Of a DNA stretch of 64,000 bases, positions 28,512 through 38,118 are shown in pieces; the stretch's first letter is position 1, and each line of letters starts with the position of its first letter. The notes under the pieces are model-generated. The model did no database searches, was not told where the DNA came from, and was given only the letters and a program-made list of their open reading frames with translations. A program made the translations under genes and the position numbers. This stretch comes from Variovorax sp. S12S4 (GTDB taxonomy: Bacteria > Pseudomonadota > Gammaproteobacteria > Burkholderiales > Burkholderiaceae_C): the NCBI RefSeq assembly GCF_023195515.1, contig NZ_JALPKR020000002.1, forward strand, positions 4,565,001-4,629,000. The letters run 5' to 3'.

Positions 28512-29464
28512 CAGAAGTAACCGTCTTTCTTTCGTTTTTCCATCGAGGCTTCGGAGGTCATGTCGTCCATGCGCGTCGCGCCGCGCTCGCTGACTTCGAC
28601 CGACAGCGTTTCGAGCACCACGTCGCCCGCATCGGCGGCGAGGCTCTCGACCGGGCAGGTGGTCGTGATGTCGCCCACGGTACGAAAGCGCACGTCGCGC
28701 ACCTGCACCGTTTCGCCGTCGCGCGGCGGGGTGAGTTCGGTCACCGGCACCAGCAGGCCGCGGCGCTCGACCACTTCGCGCTTGTGCGTGTAGTAGATCG
28801 ACGGCAGGCCGACGTGCTCGCGCTCGATGTATTGCCACACGTCGAGCTCGGTCCAGTTCGAAATGGGGAACACACGGAAGTGCTCGCCCGGGGCCAGTCG
28901 GGTGTTGAACAGCGTCCACAGTTCGGGGCGCTGGTCCTTGGGTTGCCATTGGCCGAATGAATCGCGATGCGAAAAGATGCGCTCCTTGGCGCGCGCCTTT
29001 TCCTCGTCGCGGCGGGCGCCGCCGATCAGCGCGTCGAAGCGGAATTCTTCAATGGCTTCGAGCAGCGTGACCGACTGGTGCGCGTTGCGCGACTCGCCCG
29101 GGTGGGCCAGGCGCACGGTGCCGCGCGCCATCGAGTCTTCGACGCTGCGCACGATGAGCTCGGCGCCCAGTTCTTGTGCGCGCTGGTCGCGATAGGCCGT
29201 GACTTCGGGGAAGTTGTGGCCCGTGTCGATCATCAGCAGCGGATAAGGAATGCGGCCGACGCCGAAGGCTTTTTCGGCGCACTTCAGCAGCACCAGCGAA
29301 TCCTTGCCGCCCGAGAACAGCAGGGTGGGGCGCTCGAAGGCGGCCGCGACTTCACGCAGGATGAAGATGGTTTCTTCCTCGAGCGCATCGAGGTGCGTGT
29401 TGGACAGGTGCGCAGGGGAATGCATCGAGGGCTGCAAGAGTTCGGCTTCGGTACGGGCGTTCAT
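28511..29464 (-). CDS. cysD: Sulfate adenylyltransferase subunit 2
   Basis: CysD forms APS from ATP and sulfate with CysN. The 317-aa protein has the PP-loop [20 protein letters not shown]. Other conserved stretches are [33 protein letters not shown] and the C-terminus [15 protein letters not shown] 29464 is the best-fitting start compared with the family; an upstream in-frame ATG at 29521 would run into cysH. Confidence 0.94.
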   Translation of the reverse strand: MNARTEAELLQPSMHSPAHLSNTHLDALEEETIFILREVAAAFERPTLLFSGGKDSLVLLKCAEKAFGVGRIPYPLLMIDTGHNFPEVTAYRDQRAQELGAELIVRSVEDSMARGTVRLAHPGESRNAHQSVTLLEAIEEFRFDALIGGARRDEEKARAKERIFSHRDSFGQWQPKDQRPELWTLFNTRLAPGEHFRVFPISNWTELDVWQYIEREHVGLPSIYYTHKREVVERRGLLVPVTELTPPRDGETVQVRDVRFRTVGDITTTCPVESLAADAGDVVLETLSVEVSERGATRMDDMTSEASMEKRKKDGYF

Positions 29465-29496
29465 CGGAGGGGGTCCTGGATGCGGAGATCGATCGT

Positions 29497-30129
29497 TCAG
29501 TGCGAAAGATGCAAGCCGCATTCGCGGTTGTCTTCGCCCTTGGTCGGGTCCACATAGTCGAAGTTGTTAGGCAGGCCGTTCGCTTCGCAGTATTCGTACA
29601 AATCCTTGGACGACCAGTGCAAGAGCGGCGCAACCTTGATCAGGCCGTCGGGGTTGACGCTGACCGGGTCCATCTGCGCGCGCACTGCCGTGTCGGTGGC
29701 GCGCAGCGCCGTAAACCACACCTTGGGCGCAGTTTCGCGCAGTGCACGGGCAAAGGGCTCCAGCTTCACTTCTTCGGTGAAGGCGGCGTGGCGCGGATCG
29801 TCGAGCGCCGGCGTCGGGCCTTCCACCGCTTCACGGTGCGCGCGCGAGCGGCGCGGCAGGTAGATATGCAAGTCCAGGCCCAGCTGCTTGGTCACTTCGT
29901 CGGCAAAGCGGTAGGTGGCCTCGGTGTTGTAGCCGTTGTCCATCCAGATCACCGGAACATCGCGCTTGGCGCGCGTGACCATGTGCAGGATCACGGCTTC
30001 GAACGGGCGAAAGTTGGTGGTGATGATCGCGGGTTGGCCGAGGCCGATTGCCCAGTCCACCAACCCCTCGGCGTTGCGGCCGAGTTCGGTGTTGATGCGT
30101 GCGAAGTCGATGTCCGTGGCAATGCTCAT
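29497..30129 (-). CDS. cysH: (Phospho)adenylyl-sulfate reductase, without Fe-S cysteine pairs
   Basis: A 210-aa PAPS/APS reductase family protein that reduces activated sulfate to sulfite. The catalytic C-terminal motif is ECGLH. The PP-loop region is altered: ITTNFRPFEAVILHMV where SFGxxxxV is usual. Only two Cys are present (YCEANG and ECGLH), so the two CC/CxxC pairs that hold the [4Fe-4S] of typical bacterial APS reductases are missing. That points to a cluster-free, PAPS-type enzyme, but no cysC is in the window. It lies between DUF934 and cysD. Confidence 0.85.
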   Translation of the reverse strand: MSIATDIDFARINTELGRNAEGLVDWAIGLGQPAIITTNFRPFEAVILHMVTRAKRDVPVIWMDNGYNTEATYRFADEVTKQLGLDLHIYLPRRSRAHREAVEGPTPALDDPRHAAFTEEVKLEPFARALRETAPKVWFTALRATDTAVRAQMDPVSVNPDGLIKVAPLLHWSSKDLYEYCEANGLPNNFDYVDPTKGEDNRECGLHLSH

Positions 30130-30150
30130 GTCGAAGGTTCCTGTGCCGGC

Positions 30151-30546
30151 TCAGTTGCTGGCCGCGAAGTGCGGCGCCGGCTGCACCGCGTCGCCCTGGT
30201 AGAAGGCGGCAAAGCGGTCGAACTGGCGCTGCGCGTCGGAGGCGTCCACGCCTTCCTTGAGCACGGCGCTCGAAAAACCGGTGCGTTCCATTTGCACCAG
30301 CTGGTCGATCAGCACGTCGCCCGTGGCGCGAATGTCGCCCTTGAAGCCCAGCCGCCGGCGCAGCAGAAAGGCCTGGCTGTAGGCGCGGCCGTCGGTGAAT
30401 TTCGGAAAATTCAGGTCGATGCGCTCGATGTCTTCCAGGCACACCTCGATGGCGAGCGGGTCGGCATCGTTCGGCAGTTGCAGCACCTTCGGGTCGCCGT
30501 CGTCGATGTGTTCTTCGGCGGCCAGGATGTTCAGCTTGCGGTTCAT
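30151..30546 (-). CDS. DUF934 protein of the sulfite reductase operon
   Basis: A 131-aa member of the DUF934 family: FPKFTDGRAYSQAFLLRRRL, GDIRATGDVLIDQL and the C-terminal RTGFSSAVL region. These genes regularly sit next to cysI in proteobacteria lacking cysJ, and here the ATG overlaps the cysI stop (ATGA). The function is unproven; a role in CysI assembly or electron delivery is inferred from this context. Confidence 0.85.
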   Translation of the reverse strand: MNRKLNILAAEEHIDDGDPKVLQLPNDADPLAIEVCLEDIERIDLNFPKFTDGRAYSQAFLLRRRLGFKGDIRATGDVLIDQLVQMERTGFSSAVLKEGVDASDAQRQFDRFAAFYQGDAVQPAPHFAASN

Positions 30547-32321
30547 GCTGCTTCCTCCACCTTGAAGCGCGCACTGTTGGCCGCGGCCTTGAACGGGTCA
30601 TGGCCCACGCGGCGCAGCGTGTCGATGAAGGTCTCGCCATTTTCGCGGGTGTCGCGGTAGGTGGTGAGCACGGCCTCGATCACGCCCGGCACTTCGGCCG
30701 CCGAGAACGAGGGACCGACCACCTTGCCGGCCTGCGGGGTGCCGCTGAGCGCGGAACCGTCGGAGCCGCCCAGGGTGACCTGGTACCACTCCTTGCCGTC
30801 CTTGTCGACGCCCAGAATGCCGATGTGGCCGCTGTGGTGATGGCCGCACGAGTTGATGCAGCCGCTGATGTGCAGGTCGATCTCGCCCAGGTCGTCGAGC
30901 TCGTCCAGGTCTTGGTAGCGCTCGGTAATGGCTTCGGCGATGGGAATGGAGCGCGCATTGGCCAGCGCGCAGAAGTCGCCGCCGGGGCAGGCGATCATGT
31001 CGGTGAGCAGGTGCACGTTGGCGCTGGCAAAGCCGGCCGCGCGGGCGGCAAGCCACAGTGCGTGCAGGTCTTCGGCATGCACCCAGGGCAGCACGATGTT
31101 CTGGTCGTGCGTCACGCGGGCTTCGCCGGCCGAAAAGCGGTCGGCCAGCACGGCGAGCGTGTCGAGCTGGTCGGCCGATGCATCGCCGGGCGCCTGCTTC
31201 AGGCGCTTGAACGACAAGGTGACGGCGCGCAGCGCGGGGTTCTTGTGCGGGGCCACGTTGCGGGCCAGCCAGCGGGCGAACTGCACGTCGTCCGCGGCGT
31301 GGGCGCGCAGCTCGGCGTCGGTCTTCTCGGCGCTTTGCAGCACGCGGGTGGCCAGCGTCGGTGGCACGAAGGAGGCGGCCACGCGGTCGTACTCTTCCTG
31401 CGTGATGGTGTGCGGTGCGCCGTCGTGCTCGATGATCTGCTTGTACTCGGCTTCCACATCGTCGATATAGCGCTGGCCTTCGGCCTTCACCAAAATCTTG
31501 ATGCGCGCCTTGTAGATGTTGTCGCGGCGGCCATAGCGGTTGTAGACACGAATCACCGCTTCGAGGTAATTCATGATCTGCTGCCAGGGCAGGAACTCGC
31601 GCAGCACGGTGCCGATGATGGGTGTGCGGCCCATGCCGCCGCCCACCTGCACGCGAAAGCCGATTTCTCCGGCCTCGTTCTTCACCACGTGCAGGCCCAC
31701 GTCATGCCAGCCGGTGGCGGCGCGGTCTTCGGTGGCGCCCGTGATGGCAATCTTGAACTTGCGCGGCAGGAAGGCGAACTCCGGGTGCAGCGTGCTCCAC
31801 TGCCGCATGATTTCCGCGAACGGACGCGGATCGGCAATTTCGTCGACCGCGATGCCGGCACGCTCGTCGCTGGTGATGTTGCGAATGCAATTGCCGCTGG
31901 TCTGAATGCCGTGCATGTCGACCGAGGCCAGCAGGTCCATCACGTCGGCGGACTTGGAAAGCGGAATCCAGTTGTACTGAACGTTCTGGCGCGTCGAGAA
32001 GTGGGCGTAGTGCGTGGGCAGCTTGTGGCTGCCGAGCAGGCCCTGCGTCTCGATGGCCTTCTTGTAGACCTCGGCTTCGGGCTCGTCGTATTCGCGGGCA
32101 ATGCGGGCCAGCACGCGCAGTTGGCGGCTCGAGAGCTCGCCGTACGGCACGGCCACGCGCAGCATGGGCGCATAGCGTTGCACGTACCAGCCGTTTTGCA
32201 GCCGCAGCGGGCGGAACTCGTCTTCGGCGAGCTTGCCCTTTTGCCAGCGCTCGAGCTGGTCTCTGTATTGGGCTGCCCGTTGGTGGACGAACTGGCGATC
32301 GAAATCTGTGTATTGGTACAT
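30543..32321 (-). CDS. cysI: Sulfite reductase haemoprotein (nitrite/sulfite reductase family)
   Basis: A 592-aa sirohaem/[4Fe-4S] enzyme reducing sulfite to sulfide with six electrons. The cluster-binding motifs are ACPGGDFCALA and SGCINSCGHHHSGHIG. Sirohaem-contact Arg/Lys-rich segments sit around GIQTSGNCIRNITSDERAG and VGGGMGRTPIIG. ATG 32321 is the family-like start (MYQYTDFDRQFV). First gene of the operon. No flavoprotein subunit cysJ follows; the ferredoxin and reductase at the operon end are candidate donors. Confidence 0.93.
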   Translation of the reverse strand: MYQYTDFDRQFVHQRAAQYRDQLERWQKGKLAEDEFRPLRLQNGWYVQRYAPMLRVAVPYGELSSRQLRVLARIAREYDEPEAEVYKKAIETQGLLGSHKLPTHYAHFSTRQNVQYNWIPLSKSADVMDLLASVDMHGIQTSGNCIRNITSDERAGIAVDEIADPRPFAEIMRQWSTLHPEFAFLPRKFKIAITGATEDRAATGWHDVGLHVVKNEAGEIGFRVQVGGGMGRTPIIGTVLREFLPWQQIMNYLEAVIRVYNRYGRRDNIYKARIKILVKAEGQRYIDDVEAEYKQIIEHDGAPHTITQEEYDRVAASFVPPTLATRVLQSAEKTDAELRAHAADDVQFARWLARNVAPHKNPALRAVTLSFKRLKQAPGDASADQLDTLAVLADRFSAGEARVTHDQNIVLPWVHAEDLHALWLAARAAGFASANVHLLTDMIACPGGDFCALANARSIPIAEAITERYQDLDELDDLGEIDLHISGCINSCGHHHSGHIGILGVDKDGKEWYQVTLGGSDGSALSGTPQAGKVVGPSFSAAEVPGVIEAVLTTYRDTRENGETFIDTLRRVGHDPFKAAANSARFKVEEAA

Positions 32322-32436
32322 CGTGAGTCTTGAAGAAGTGCGGTGCCGCACGTCCAACGGGGCGCCCCAGCAAGAAGCCGAGATTCTGAAAGCACGCCTT
32401 ATGGAAGCAAACTATTTTTTGGTTCGCGCCTTATGC

Positions 32437-32501
32437 GGATAAGCTTATTCTCCAATGCCCATGCGGGTTGCCGGGCGGTTGAATGCTTATTCTGGATAAG
32501 G
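32437..32501. promoter_or_regulatory. Repeated GCTTATTCT motif in the cysI upstream region
   Basis: GGATAAGCTTATTCTCC (32437-32453) and GAATGCTTATTCTGG-ATAAGG (32481-32501) share GCTTATTCT and flanking GGATAAG in the gap between cysI and the peptidase gene. The first contains the palindrome ATAAGCTTAT. Such A/T-rich half sites fit a LysR-type activator (CysB) region. This is tentative. Confidence 0.35.
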
Positions 32502-32588
32502 GCGCGAGTGCTCCGCAGGCCTAGGATAAGGCCCATTGGCATTGCGCGTTTTGTCCACTCCCGTCTTGGGGAGAGTGCGGGTGCTGCT

Positions 32589-33410
32589 TCAGCGCAGCAT
32601 GGCTGACATGGCCGAGCAGCAGTTCAGCATGCGAACCGCGGCTTCCACAGAGTCGGCGGTGAAACGCAAGCTCACACCATCGACGCGTTCGAACGACGGC
32701 CATTGGCAGAAAAGATCGGCCATGGCGGGTGACTGGGTGCGCAGAGTGACCACCTGCGGGCCCTTGAAGACCAAAGGGGCTGCGCTGGCCCTGGCCGCCA
32801 GGCCCTGCTTGACCCCTGAATGGATGGCCGCACGCGACTGTTCGGGCGAAAGCGAGACGCCGCTGCTGAACCCCGTGGCCCGCTTGGTCTGCACGAAGAC
32901 CGCATGCGGGAAGACCGGCTGGTTCTCGGCGATGAACACATCGTCGCCGCTGGCCATGACCACCGGCACGCCGTATTCACCGGCCAGCGCGCCATAGAGC
33001 CCGGCCTCGCCCAGCTCCTGGTCGCCGAGCCAGATGCCCGCGAACGCAAAGCTGTTGATGGTGTGGGCGAGGATGCCGCGCCCCTGCGCTCGAGAGTGAT
33101 AGCCCACCATGCAGACGGCTTGCACGCCTTCTTCTTCCACGCCCGCCACCATGCTCAAGTACCGCGGCTTGCCCTGGACCACGCGGGCGCGCGGGTCGAG
33201 TACGTCGGGCGGCATGTTGCGAAAGCCGCCGTGCGAATCGTTGACCAGCACCTCGGTGGCGCCGGCCTCGAAGGCGCCGGCAATGGCCGCATTGGCCTCT
33301 TGCGCCATCAGCAGGCGGGCACGCTCGAACTCCGGATTGCCGGGGCGCACCTGCTCCTGGTGGTAGACGCCGGCAACGCCTTCGATGTCGGTGGAGATCA
33401 GAACTTTCAT
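32589..33410 (-). CDS. M55 family D-aminopeptidase-like protein (DppA type)
   Basis: A 273-aa DppA-family peptidase. It begins MKVLISTDIEGVAGV, with the metal-binding DIEG motif, then has VLVNDSHGG, GYHSRAQ and GEAGLYGALAGEYGVPVVM. These zinc enzymes act on D-amino-acid dipeptides or related small peptides in the cytoplasm. It is the last gene of the minus-strand peptide operon, 19 bases after the P1 peptidase. ATG 33410 is chosen because DppA proteins start directly with MKxxxSxDxEG. Confidence 0.88.
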   Translation of the reverse strand: MKVLISTDIEGVAGVYHQEQVRPGNPEFERARLLMAQEANAAIAGAFEAGATEVLVNDSHGGFRNMPPDVLDPRARVVQGKPRYLSMVAGVEEEGVQAVCMVGYHSRAQGRGILAHTINSFAFAGIWLGDQELGEAGLYGALAGEYGVPVVMASGDDVFIAENQPVFPHAVFVQTKRATGFSSGVSLSPEQSRAAIHSGVKQGLAARASAAPLVFKGPQVVTLRTQSPAMADLFCQWPSFERVDGVSLRFTADSVEAAVRMLNCCSAMSAMLR

Positions 33411-33429
33411 GCGGAGCAAGGCCTGCGGA

Positions 33430-34497
33430 TCAAGAGATGAAGGAAGAGGGCGGCAGCAGCTCCGAGAGCGCACGCCGGTGGTGGCCGTCGCGGCCGGTCA
33501 CCGCCGTGGCACGCCACAGCGCGTGGACGATGGCTTGTTCGGTGCTGTCGGCCGCAGCCTGGAAGATATCGTCAAGCAGGCTGTCGTGCAGCATGGCGAC
33601 GGCAGGCATCGGCCGTTCGGCCCGGTCGGGCACGGTGTAGGCGGTCGAGAAAGCCAGTGCGATGTCGCCGCTCCCGTGGCCGAAAACCGAGCCCGTGCGC
33701 GCCAGCCCGGCACCGGCGCGCAACGCCAGCCGGCGCAGCTGCCGTGCGTCCAGCGGGGCGTCGGTGGCAATGAGCATGATGATCGAGCCCTTTTCCGGCT
33801 CGGCCGCCGCGGTCGCCTGCGCGGCTGCTTCTTGCGAAGCCAGCTGCGCCGCGAGTTGCGCGCCCACCGCCCGGCCCGCCAGCACCAGTTGCGGCAGCCG
33901 GCCATAGTTGGCCAGCACCAGCGCGCCCACGGTGTGCACGCCGCCGTGGCGCGAAGGCACGCAGCGCGAAGCACTGCCGATGCCACCCTTGAACTGGAAG
34001 CTCGACATGCCGCGGCCCGCGCCCACCGAGCCCTGCTCGAAGTCGGCGCCCGCGCTTTCCAGTGCGTGCAGGTAGTCGGCCTCGGTCACGGCCAGCCGCT
34101 GGATGTCGTTGAGAAAACCGTCGTTGCACTCGAAGACGAGCGGATTGACCGTGGGCAGCGAGCGCCCCGACTCCGGATTGGCCGCCACGCAGTCGCGGAT
34201 CTGCGCCGTCGCAACCGTGCCGACGGAGAAGGTGTTGGTAAGAGCGATCGGCGTTTCGAGCACGCCAAGCTCTTCGACCTGCACCAGCCCCACGCTCTTG
34301 CCAAAGCCGTTGAGCACCACGGCCGCGGCCGGCACCTTGTCGCGGAAAGCGTCACCGCCATGCGGGCGCACGACGGTCACGCCGGTCTGCACGCCGTTGT
34401 CGTCCAGCGTGCGATGCCCGACCGAAACGCCCTGCACGTCGGTGATGGCGTTGCGCGTGCCCGAGGGCAGGCTGCCGATGTGCGGAATCGATGGCAT
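33430..34497 (-). CDS. P1 family peptidase (DmpA/BapA-type aminopeptidase)
   Basis: A 355-aa self-processing N-terminal nucleophile peptidase. Family motifs are NAITDVQGVSVGH at the start, ALTNTFSVGTV, GAGRGMSSFQFKGGIGSASR and the nucleophile segment EKGSIIMLIATDAPLD. Cleavage is expected between Gly237 and Ser238, which leaves Ser238 as the new N-terminal nucleophile. Relatives hydrolyse N-terminal D-/L-amino acids or beta-peptides. It follows gsiD by 13 bases, so it probably processes imported peptides. ATG 34497 fits family length. Confidence 0.9.
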   Translation of the reverse strand: MPSIPHIGSLPSGTRNAITDVQGVSVGHRTLDDNGVQTGVTVVRPHGGDAFRDKVPAAAVVLNGFGKSVGLVQVEELGVLETPIALTNTFSVGTVATAQIRDCVAANPESGRSLPTVNPLVFECNDGFLNDIQRLAVTEADYLHALESAGADFEQGSVGAGRGMSSFQFKGGIGSASRCVPSRHGGVHTVGALVLANYGRLPQLVLAGRAVGAQLAAQLASQEAAAQATAAAEPEKGSIIMLIATDAPLDARQLRRLALRAGAGLARTGSVFGHGSGDIALAFSTAYTVPDRAERPMPAVAMLHDSLLDDIFQAAADSTEQAIVHALWRATAVTGRDGHHRRALSELLPPSSFIS

Positions 34498-34510
34498 GCG
34501 AGGCCCCGGT

Positions 34511-35431
34511 TTACTGGCGGTCGATCTTGGGGTCGAGCGCGTCGCGCAGCGCATCGCCCAGCAGGTTGAAGGCCAGCACGGTAAAGAAGATGGCCAGGCT
34601 CGGGAACAGCGCCACGTGGGGCGAGGTCACCATGTCGGCGCGTGCTTCGCTGAGCATGGCGCCCCATTCGGGCGTGGGCGGTTGCGCGCCCATGCCCAGG
34701 AACGAGAGGCTGGCCGCCGTGATGATCGACGTGCCCACGCGCATCGAGAAATACACGACGATCGAGGAGATGGTGCCCGGCAGGATGTGCCGCACGATGA
34801 TGGTCCAGTCCGATGCGCCGATGCTGCGCTCGGCCTCGATGTAGGTCTGCTGCTTGAGCACCAGCGTGTTGCCGCGCACCAAGCGCGCGAACGCCGGCAC
34901 GCTGAACACCGACACCGCCACCACCACGTTGGTCATGCTGCTGCCCAGGATGGCGACCACGCCCAACGCCAGCAGAATGCCCGGAAAGGCAAACAGCACG
35001 TCGGAGATGCGCATCACGATGCGGTCCCACCAGCCTTCGTAGTAGCCCGCGAGCAGGCCGAAGGCCGTGCCGACGAAGCCGCCCACCAGCACCGAGAGAA
35101 AACCCGCCATCAGCGAAATGCGCGCACCCATCAGGATGCGGCTGAAGATGTCGCGGCCCAGCGGATCGACACCGAACCAGTGCGTGGCCGAGGGGCCCGT
35201 GTTCAGCATGTCGTAGTCGAAGAAGTTCTCCGCGTCGAAGGGCACGATCCACGGCGCGAACACCGCAACGAACACCAGCAGCAGCACGAACACCGCCGCC
35301 ACGATGCCCACCGGCTGCTTCTTGAAGCGGCGCCAGCATTCGCCCCAGGGCGTGCGGACCTTGCCCGCGGTTTGAACCGCCACCACGGGCGGAGCGATGA
35401 TTTCGGCAGACACGCCGGAAGCTTGCGTCAT
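34511..35431 (-). CDS. gsiD: Glutathione/dipeptide ABC transporter permease GsiD-like
   Basis: A 306-aa inner-membrane permease of the DppC/OppC/GsiD class. It has an N-terminal cytoplasmic stretch, a first transmembrane helix ([18 protein letters not shown]), a short periplasmic loop with [16 protein letters not shown], and five more helices. The ATPase-coupling EAA loop reads [16 protein letters not shown]. It lies ten bases after the partner permease and works with it as the channel. Confidence 0.88.
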   Translation of the reverse strand: MTQASGVSAEIIAPPVVAVQTAGKVRTPWGECWRRFKKQPVGIVAAVFVLLLVFVAVFAPWIVPFDAENFFDYDMLNTGPSATHWFGVDPLGRDIFSRILMGARISLMAGFLSVLVGGFVGTAFGLLAGYYEGWWDRIVMRISDVLFAFPGILLALGVVAILGSSMTNVVVAVSVFSVPAFARLVRGNTLVLKQQTYIEAERSIGASDWTIIVRHILPGTISSIVVYFSMRVGTSIITAASLSFLGMGAQPPTPEWGAMLSEARADMVTSPHVALFPSLAIFFTVLAFNLLGDALRDALDPKIDRQ

Positions 35432-35441
35432 GTCGGCTGCC

Positions 35442-36362
35442 TCACTTGTAGCGGATGGTGGGGTTGATGTAGCCGTACAGCACATCGACCACCAGGTTGA
35501 TCAGGATGAATTCGAGCGAGAACAGCAGCACCAGCGTCTGGATGACGGGGTAGTCGCGCATCTGCACCGCGTCGACCAGCAGGCGGCCGAGGCCGGGCCA
35601 GTTGAACACCGCCTCGACAAGAATCGAGCCGCCCAGCAGAAAACCGAACTGCAGGCCCATCATGGTCACCACCGGAATGAGCGCATTGCGCAGGCAGTGC
35701 TTGATGATGACCGTGCGCTCGCGCACGCCCTTGCCGCGCGCCGTGCGAACAAAGTCTTCCTGGATCACTTCGACGAAGGATGCGCGGGTGAAGCGCGCCA
35801 TCACGGCGGCCACCGCTGCGCCCAGCGTGATCGAAGGCAGGATGTAGTGCTTCCAGCTGCTGGCCCCCACGGTGGGCAGCCAGCCGAGCTGAACCGAGAA
35901 GATCTGCATCAGCAGCATGCCCAATGCAAATGCGGGAAATGAAATGCCCGACACCGCCAGCGTCATGCCGAGCCGGTCGGGCCATTGGTTGCGGAACACC
36001 GCGGAAACAATGCCGATGCCCATGCCGAAAATCACCGCCCACACCATGCTGGTGATGGTGAGCATCACCGTCGGGAAAAAGCGCTCGCCGATCTCCGTCG
36101 CCACCGGCCGCCGCGTGCGGATCGAGGTGCCGAAGTCGCCCTGCAGCATGTGGGTGAAGAAGCTCACGAACTGCTGCGGCAGCGGCTTGTCCAGGCCCAG
36201 CTCCGCGCGCACCATGGCCACGGTCTGCTCGTCGGCTTCCTGGCCGGCGGCAAGGCGCGCCGGATCGCCCGGCAGCATGTGGACGAACAGGAACACCAGC
36301 ACTGCCACGATGAGCAGCGTCGGGATCAGCCCCAACAGTCGTTTGAGAAAGTAATTCAGCAT
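35442..36362 (-). CDS. gsiC: Glutathione/dipeptide ABC transporter permease GsiC-like
   Basis: A 306-aa permease of the DppB/OppB/GsiC class. The first transmembrane helix is typical ([20 protein letters not shown]), followed by [13 protein letters not shown] and the long periplasmic loop. The EAA coupling loop reads [19 protein letters not shown], and the C-terminus ends YINPTIRYK. It pairs with GsiD in the membrane. Confidence 0.88.
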   Translation of the reverse strand: MLNYFLKRLLGLIPTLLIVAVLVFLFVHMLPGDPARLAAGQEADEQTVAMVRAELGLDKPLPQQFVSFFTHMLQGDFGTSIRTRRPVATEIGERFFPTVMLTITSMVWAVIFGMGIGIVSAVFRNQWPDRLGMTLAVSGISFPAFALGMLLMQIFSVQLGWLPTVGASSWKHYILPSITLGAAVAAVMARFTRASFVEVIQEDFVRTARGKGVRERTVIIKHCLRNALIPVVTMMGLQFGFLLGGSILVEAVFNWPGLGRLLVDAVQMRDYPVIQTLVLLFSLEFILINLVVDVLYGYINPTIRYK

Positions 36363-36440
36363 GGCATACAGACAATCAACCCTCGTCAAGGCCTCGGGGC
36401 CCATCGGGAGACACCGCGGAACCGGCTTTGCCGGGCCGCA

Positions 36441-36495
36441 GGTGTCGCCCCCTTGAGGGGGGCGGCTACACGAAGTGAGCCGCTTCGGGGGTGGG
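36441..36495. repeat. Intergenic repeat between gsiB and gsiC
   Basis: Contains the small palindrome CCCCCTTGAGGGGG, then GCGGCT/AGCCGC arms (36462-36467, 36478-36483) and GAAGTGAGCCGCTTC, and ends CGGGGGTGGG. From memory, elements of this form are scattered between genes in Variovorax and relatives. It can fold into hairpins and lies just after the gsiB stop, so it could dampen read-through into the permease genes or protect the gsiB message. Confidence 0.55.
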
Positions 36496-38046
36496 TCAAT
36501 TAATCGAGATGGCGTCGATGTTGATGTTGCCGTCAGGCATCACGTACACACCCGACAGGCGCTTGGAGTGCGCCGACAGGTTCTGCTCGGTCACCAGCGG
36601 CACGCGCGGCAGGTCCTTGCGGATTTCTTCCTGCGCGGTCTTGTAGAGCGCGGCCTTTTCCTTGTCGTCCACGGTAATCAGCGCCTTGGCCAGTGCGTTG
36701 TCCACCACCTCGCTCTTGTAGAACGACATGTTGTTGAGCTTGGGCGCCCAGGCTTCAGAGGCGAACAGCGGGCGCAGGCCCCAGTCGGCTTCGCCGGTCG
36801 ACGACGACCAGCCCGTGTAGTACATGCGCACCTTGGCCGTCTTGGCGTCGGGCCATGCATCGACCATTTCGGTGCGCTGGCCCACTTCGAGTGCCTGCAC
36901 CTGCAGCTTGATGCCCACTTGCGCGAGCTGCTGCTGCACGAACTGGATCGTCTTCTGGCTGGTCGTGTTGTTGTAGGCGCTCCACAGCACCGACTCGAAG
37001 CCGTTCGGGTAGCCGGCTTCGGCCAGCAGTTCCTTGGCCTTCTTCACGTCGTAGGGAATGGGCGCCATCTTCTCGGCAAACTTCACGCCCTGCGGCAGCA
37101 TGCCCTGCGCCGGGAAGGCATAGCCGCCGAACGCGACCTTGGCCAGGGCTTCCTTGTTGATGGCGTAGCCGATGGCTTCGCGCACCTTCGGGTTGTCGTA
37201 CGGCTTCTGCAGCATGTTGAAAGCCAGGAAGCGCGTGATGATCGACGGAATGGCCACCACTTCGAGCTTGTCGCTCTTCTTCAGCAGCTCGGCTTGCTCG
37301 TAGGGAATCGGGAACGCGAAATCGGCTTCGCCGGTCTGCAGCATGGCTGCGCGCGTGTTGTTCTCGAGCACGGGCTTCCACTGCACCGTGTCGACCTTGG
37401 GGTAGCCCTTCTTCCAGTAGCCGTCGAACTTCTTGGCCTTGACCGCTTCGGTCTGCTTCCACTCGACGAATTCGAACGGGCCGGTGCCCACGGGGTGGAA
37501 GGCGATGTCCTTGTTGCCCCACTTCTTCAGCGCGGTGGGCGAAATCATTGCGGCCGAGGCGTGGGCCAGCGAGTTGATGAAGGGGCCGAAGGGCTCCTTC
37601 AGCGTGATGCGCACGGTGCTGGCATTCACCGCTTCGACCTTGCTCACGCGGTTGAACTGGTTGTAGCGCAGCAGCTTGTTGTCCTGGTTCAGCACGCGGT
37701 CGAGCGTGAACTTCACCGCCTCGGCGTTGAAGTCGGTGCCGTCGTGGAACTTGACGCCCTGGCGCAGCTTGATGGTGTAGACCAGGCCGTCCTTCGACAC
37801 TTCGTAGCCTTCGGCCAGCACGTTCTGGACCTTCAGGTCCTTGTCGAACTGGAACAGGCCTTCATAGAAGGTCTTGGTCACGGCCGTGGTGATGGTCGTG
37901 TTGGTGTTGTACGGGTCGAGCGTTTCGGGCTGGTAGCCGATCGACAGCACCGCGTCTTTCGCGGCCATTGCCGTGCCGGTCATCGCCAGAGCGGCCAGGC
38001 CCAGCAGTGCCGATGCCCATCGCAGGGAGGAAGAAGATTGCTTCAT
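36496..38046 (-). CDS. gsiB: Periplasmic glutathione/peptide-binding protein GsiB-like
   Basis: A 516-aa SBP_bac_5 family solute receptor. The signal peptide ([18 protein letters not shown]) is followed by [18 protein letters not shown], typical of peptide/nickel-type receptors. [20 protein letters not shown] and [16 protein letters not shown] are further family landmarks. It delivers a peptide, glutathione by best analogy, to GsiC/GsiD. The ATG at 38046 has GGAG upstream. Confidence 0.88.
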   Translation of the reverse strand: MKQSSSSLRWASALLGLAALAMTGTAMAAKDAVLSIGYQPETLDPYNTNTTITTAVTKTFYEGLFQFDKDLKVQNVLAEGYEVSKDGLVYTIKLRQGVKFHDGTDFNAEAVKFTLDRVLNQDNKLLRYNQFNRVSKVEAVNASTVRITLKEPFGPFINSLAHASAAMISPTALKKWGNKDIAFHPVGTGPFEFVEWKQTEAVKAKKFDGYWKKGYPKVDTVQWKPVLENNTRAAMLQTGEADFAFPIPYEQAELLKKSDKLEVVAIPSIITRFLAFNMLQKPYDNPKVREAIGYAINKEALAKVAFGGYAFPAQGMLPQGVKFAEKMAPIPYDVKKAKELLAEAGYPNGFESVLWSAYNNTTSQKTIQFVQQQLAQVGIKLQVQALEVGQRTEMVDAWPDAKTAKVRMYYTGWSSSTGEADWGLRPLFASEAWAPKLNNMSFYKSEVVDNALAKALITVDDKEKAALYKTAQEEIRKDLPRVPLVTEQNLSAHSKRLSGVYVMPDGNINIDAISIN

Positions 38047-38118
38047 GGAAAGAACTCCAGTCGGTTCGAGGAAAAAAGCAGGAGAGGGCCTGCGGGTTGA
38101 AAAAAATCTGCCTGTCGC

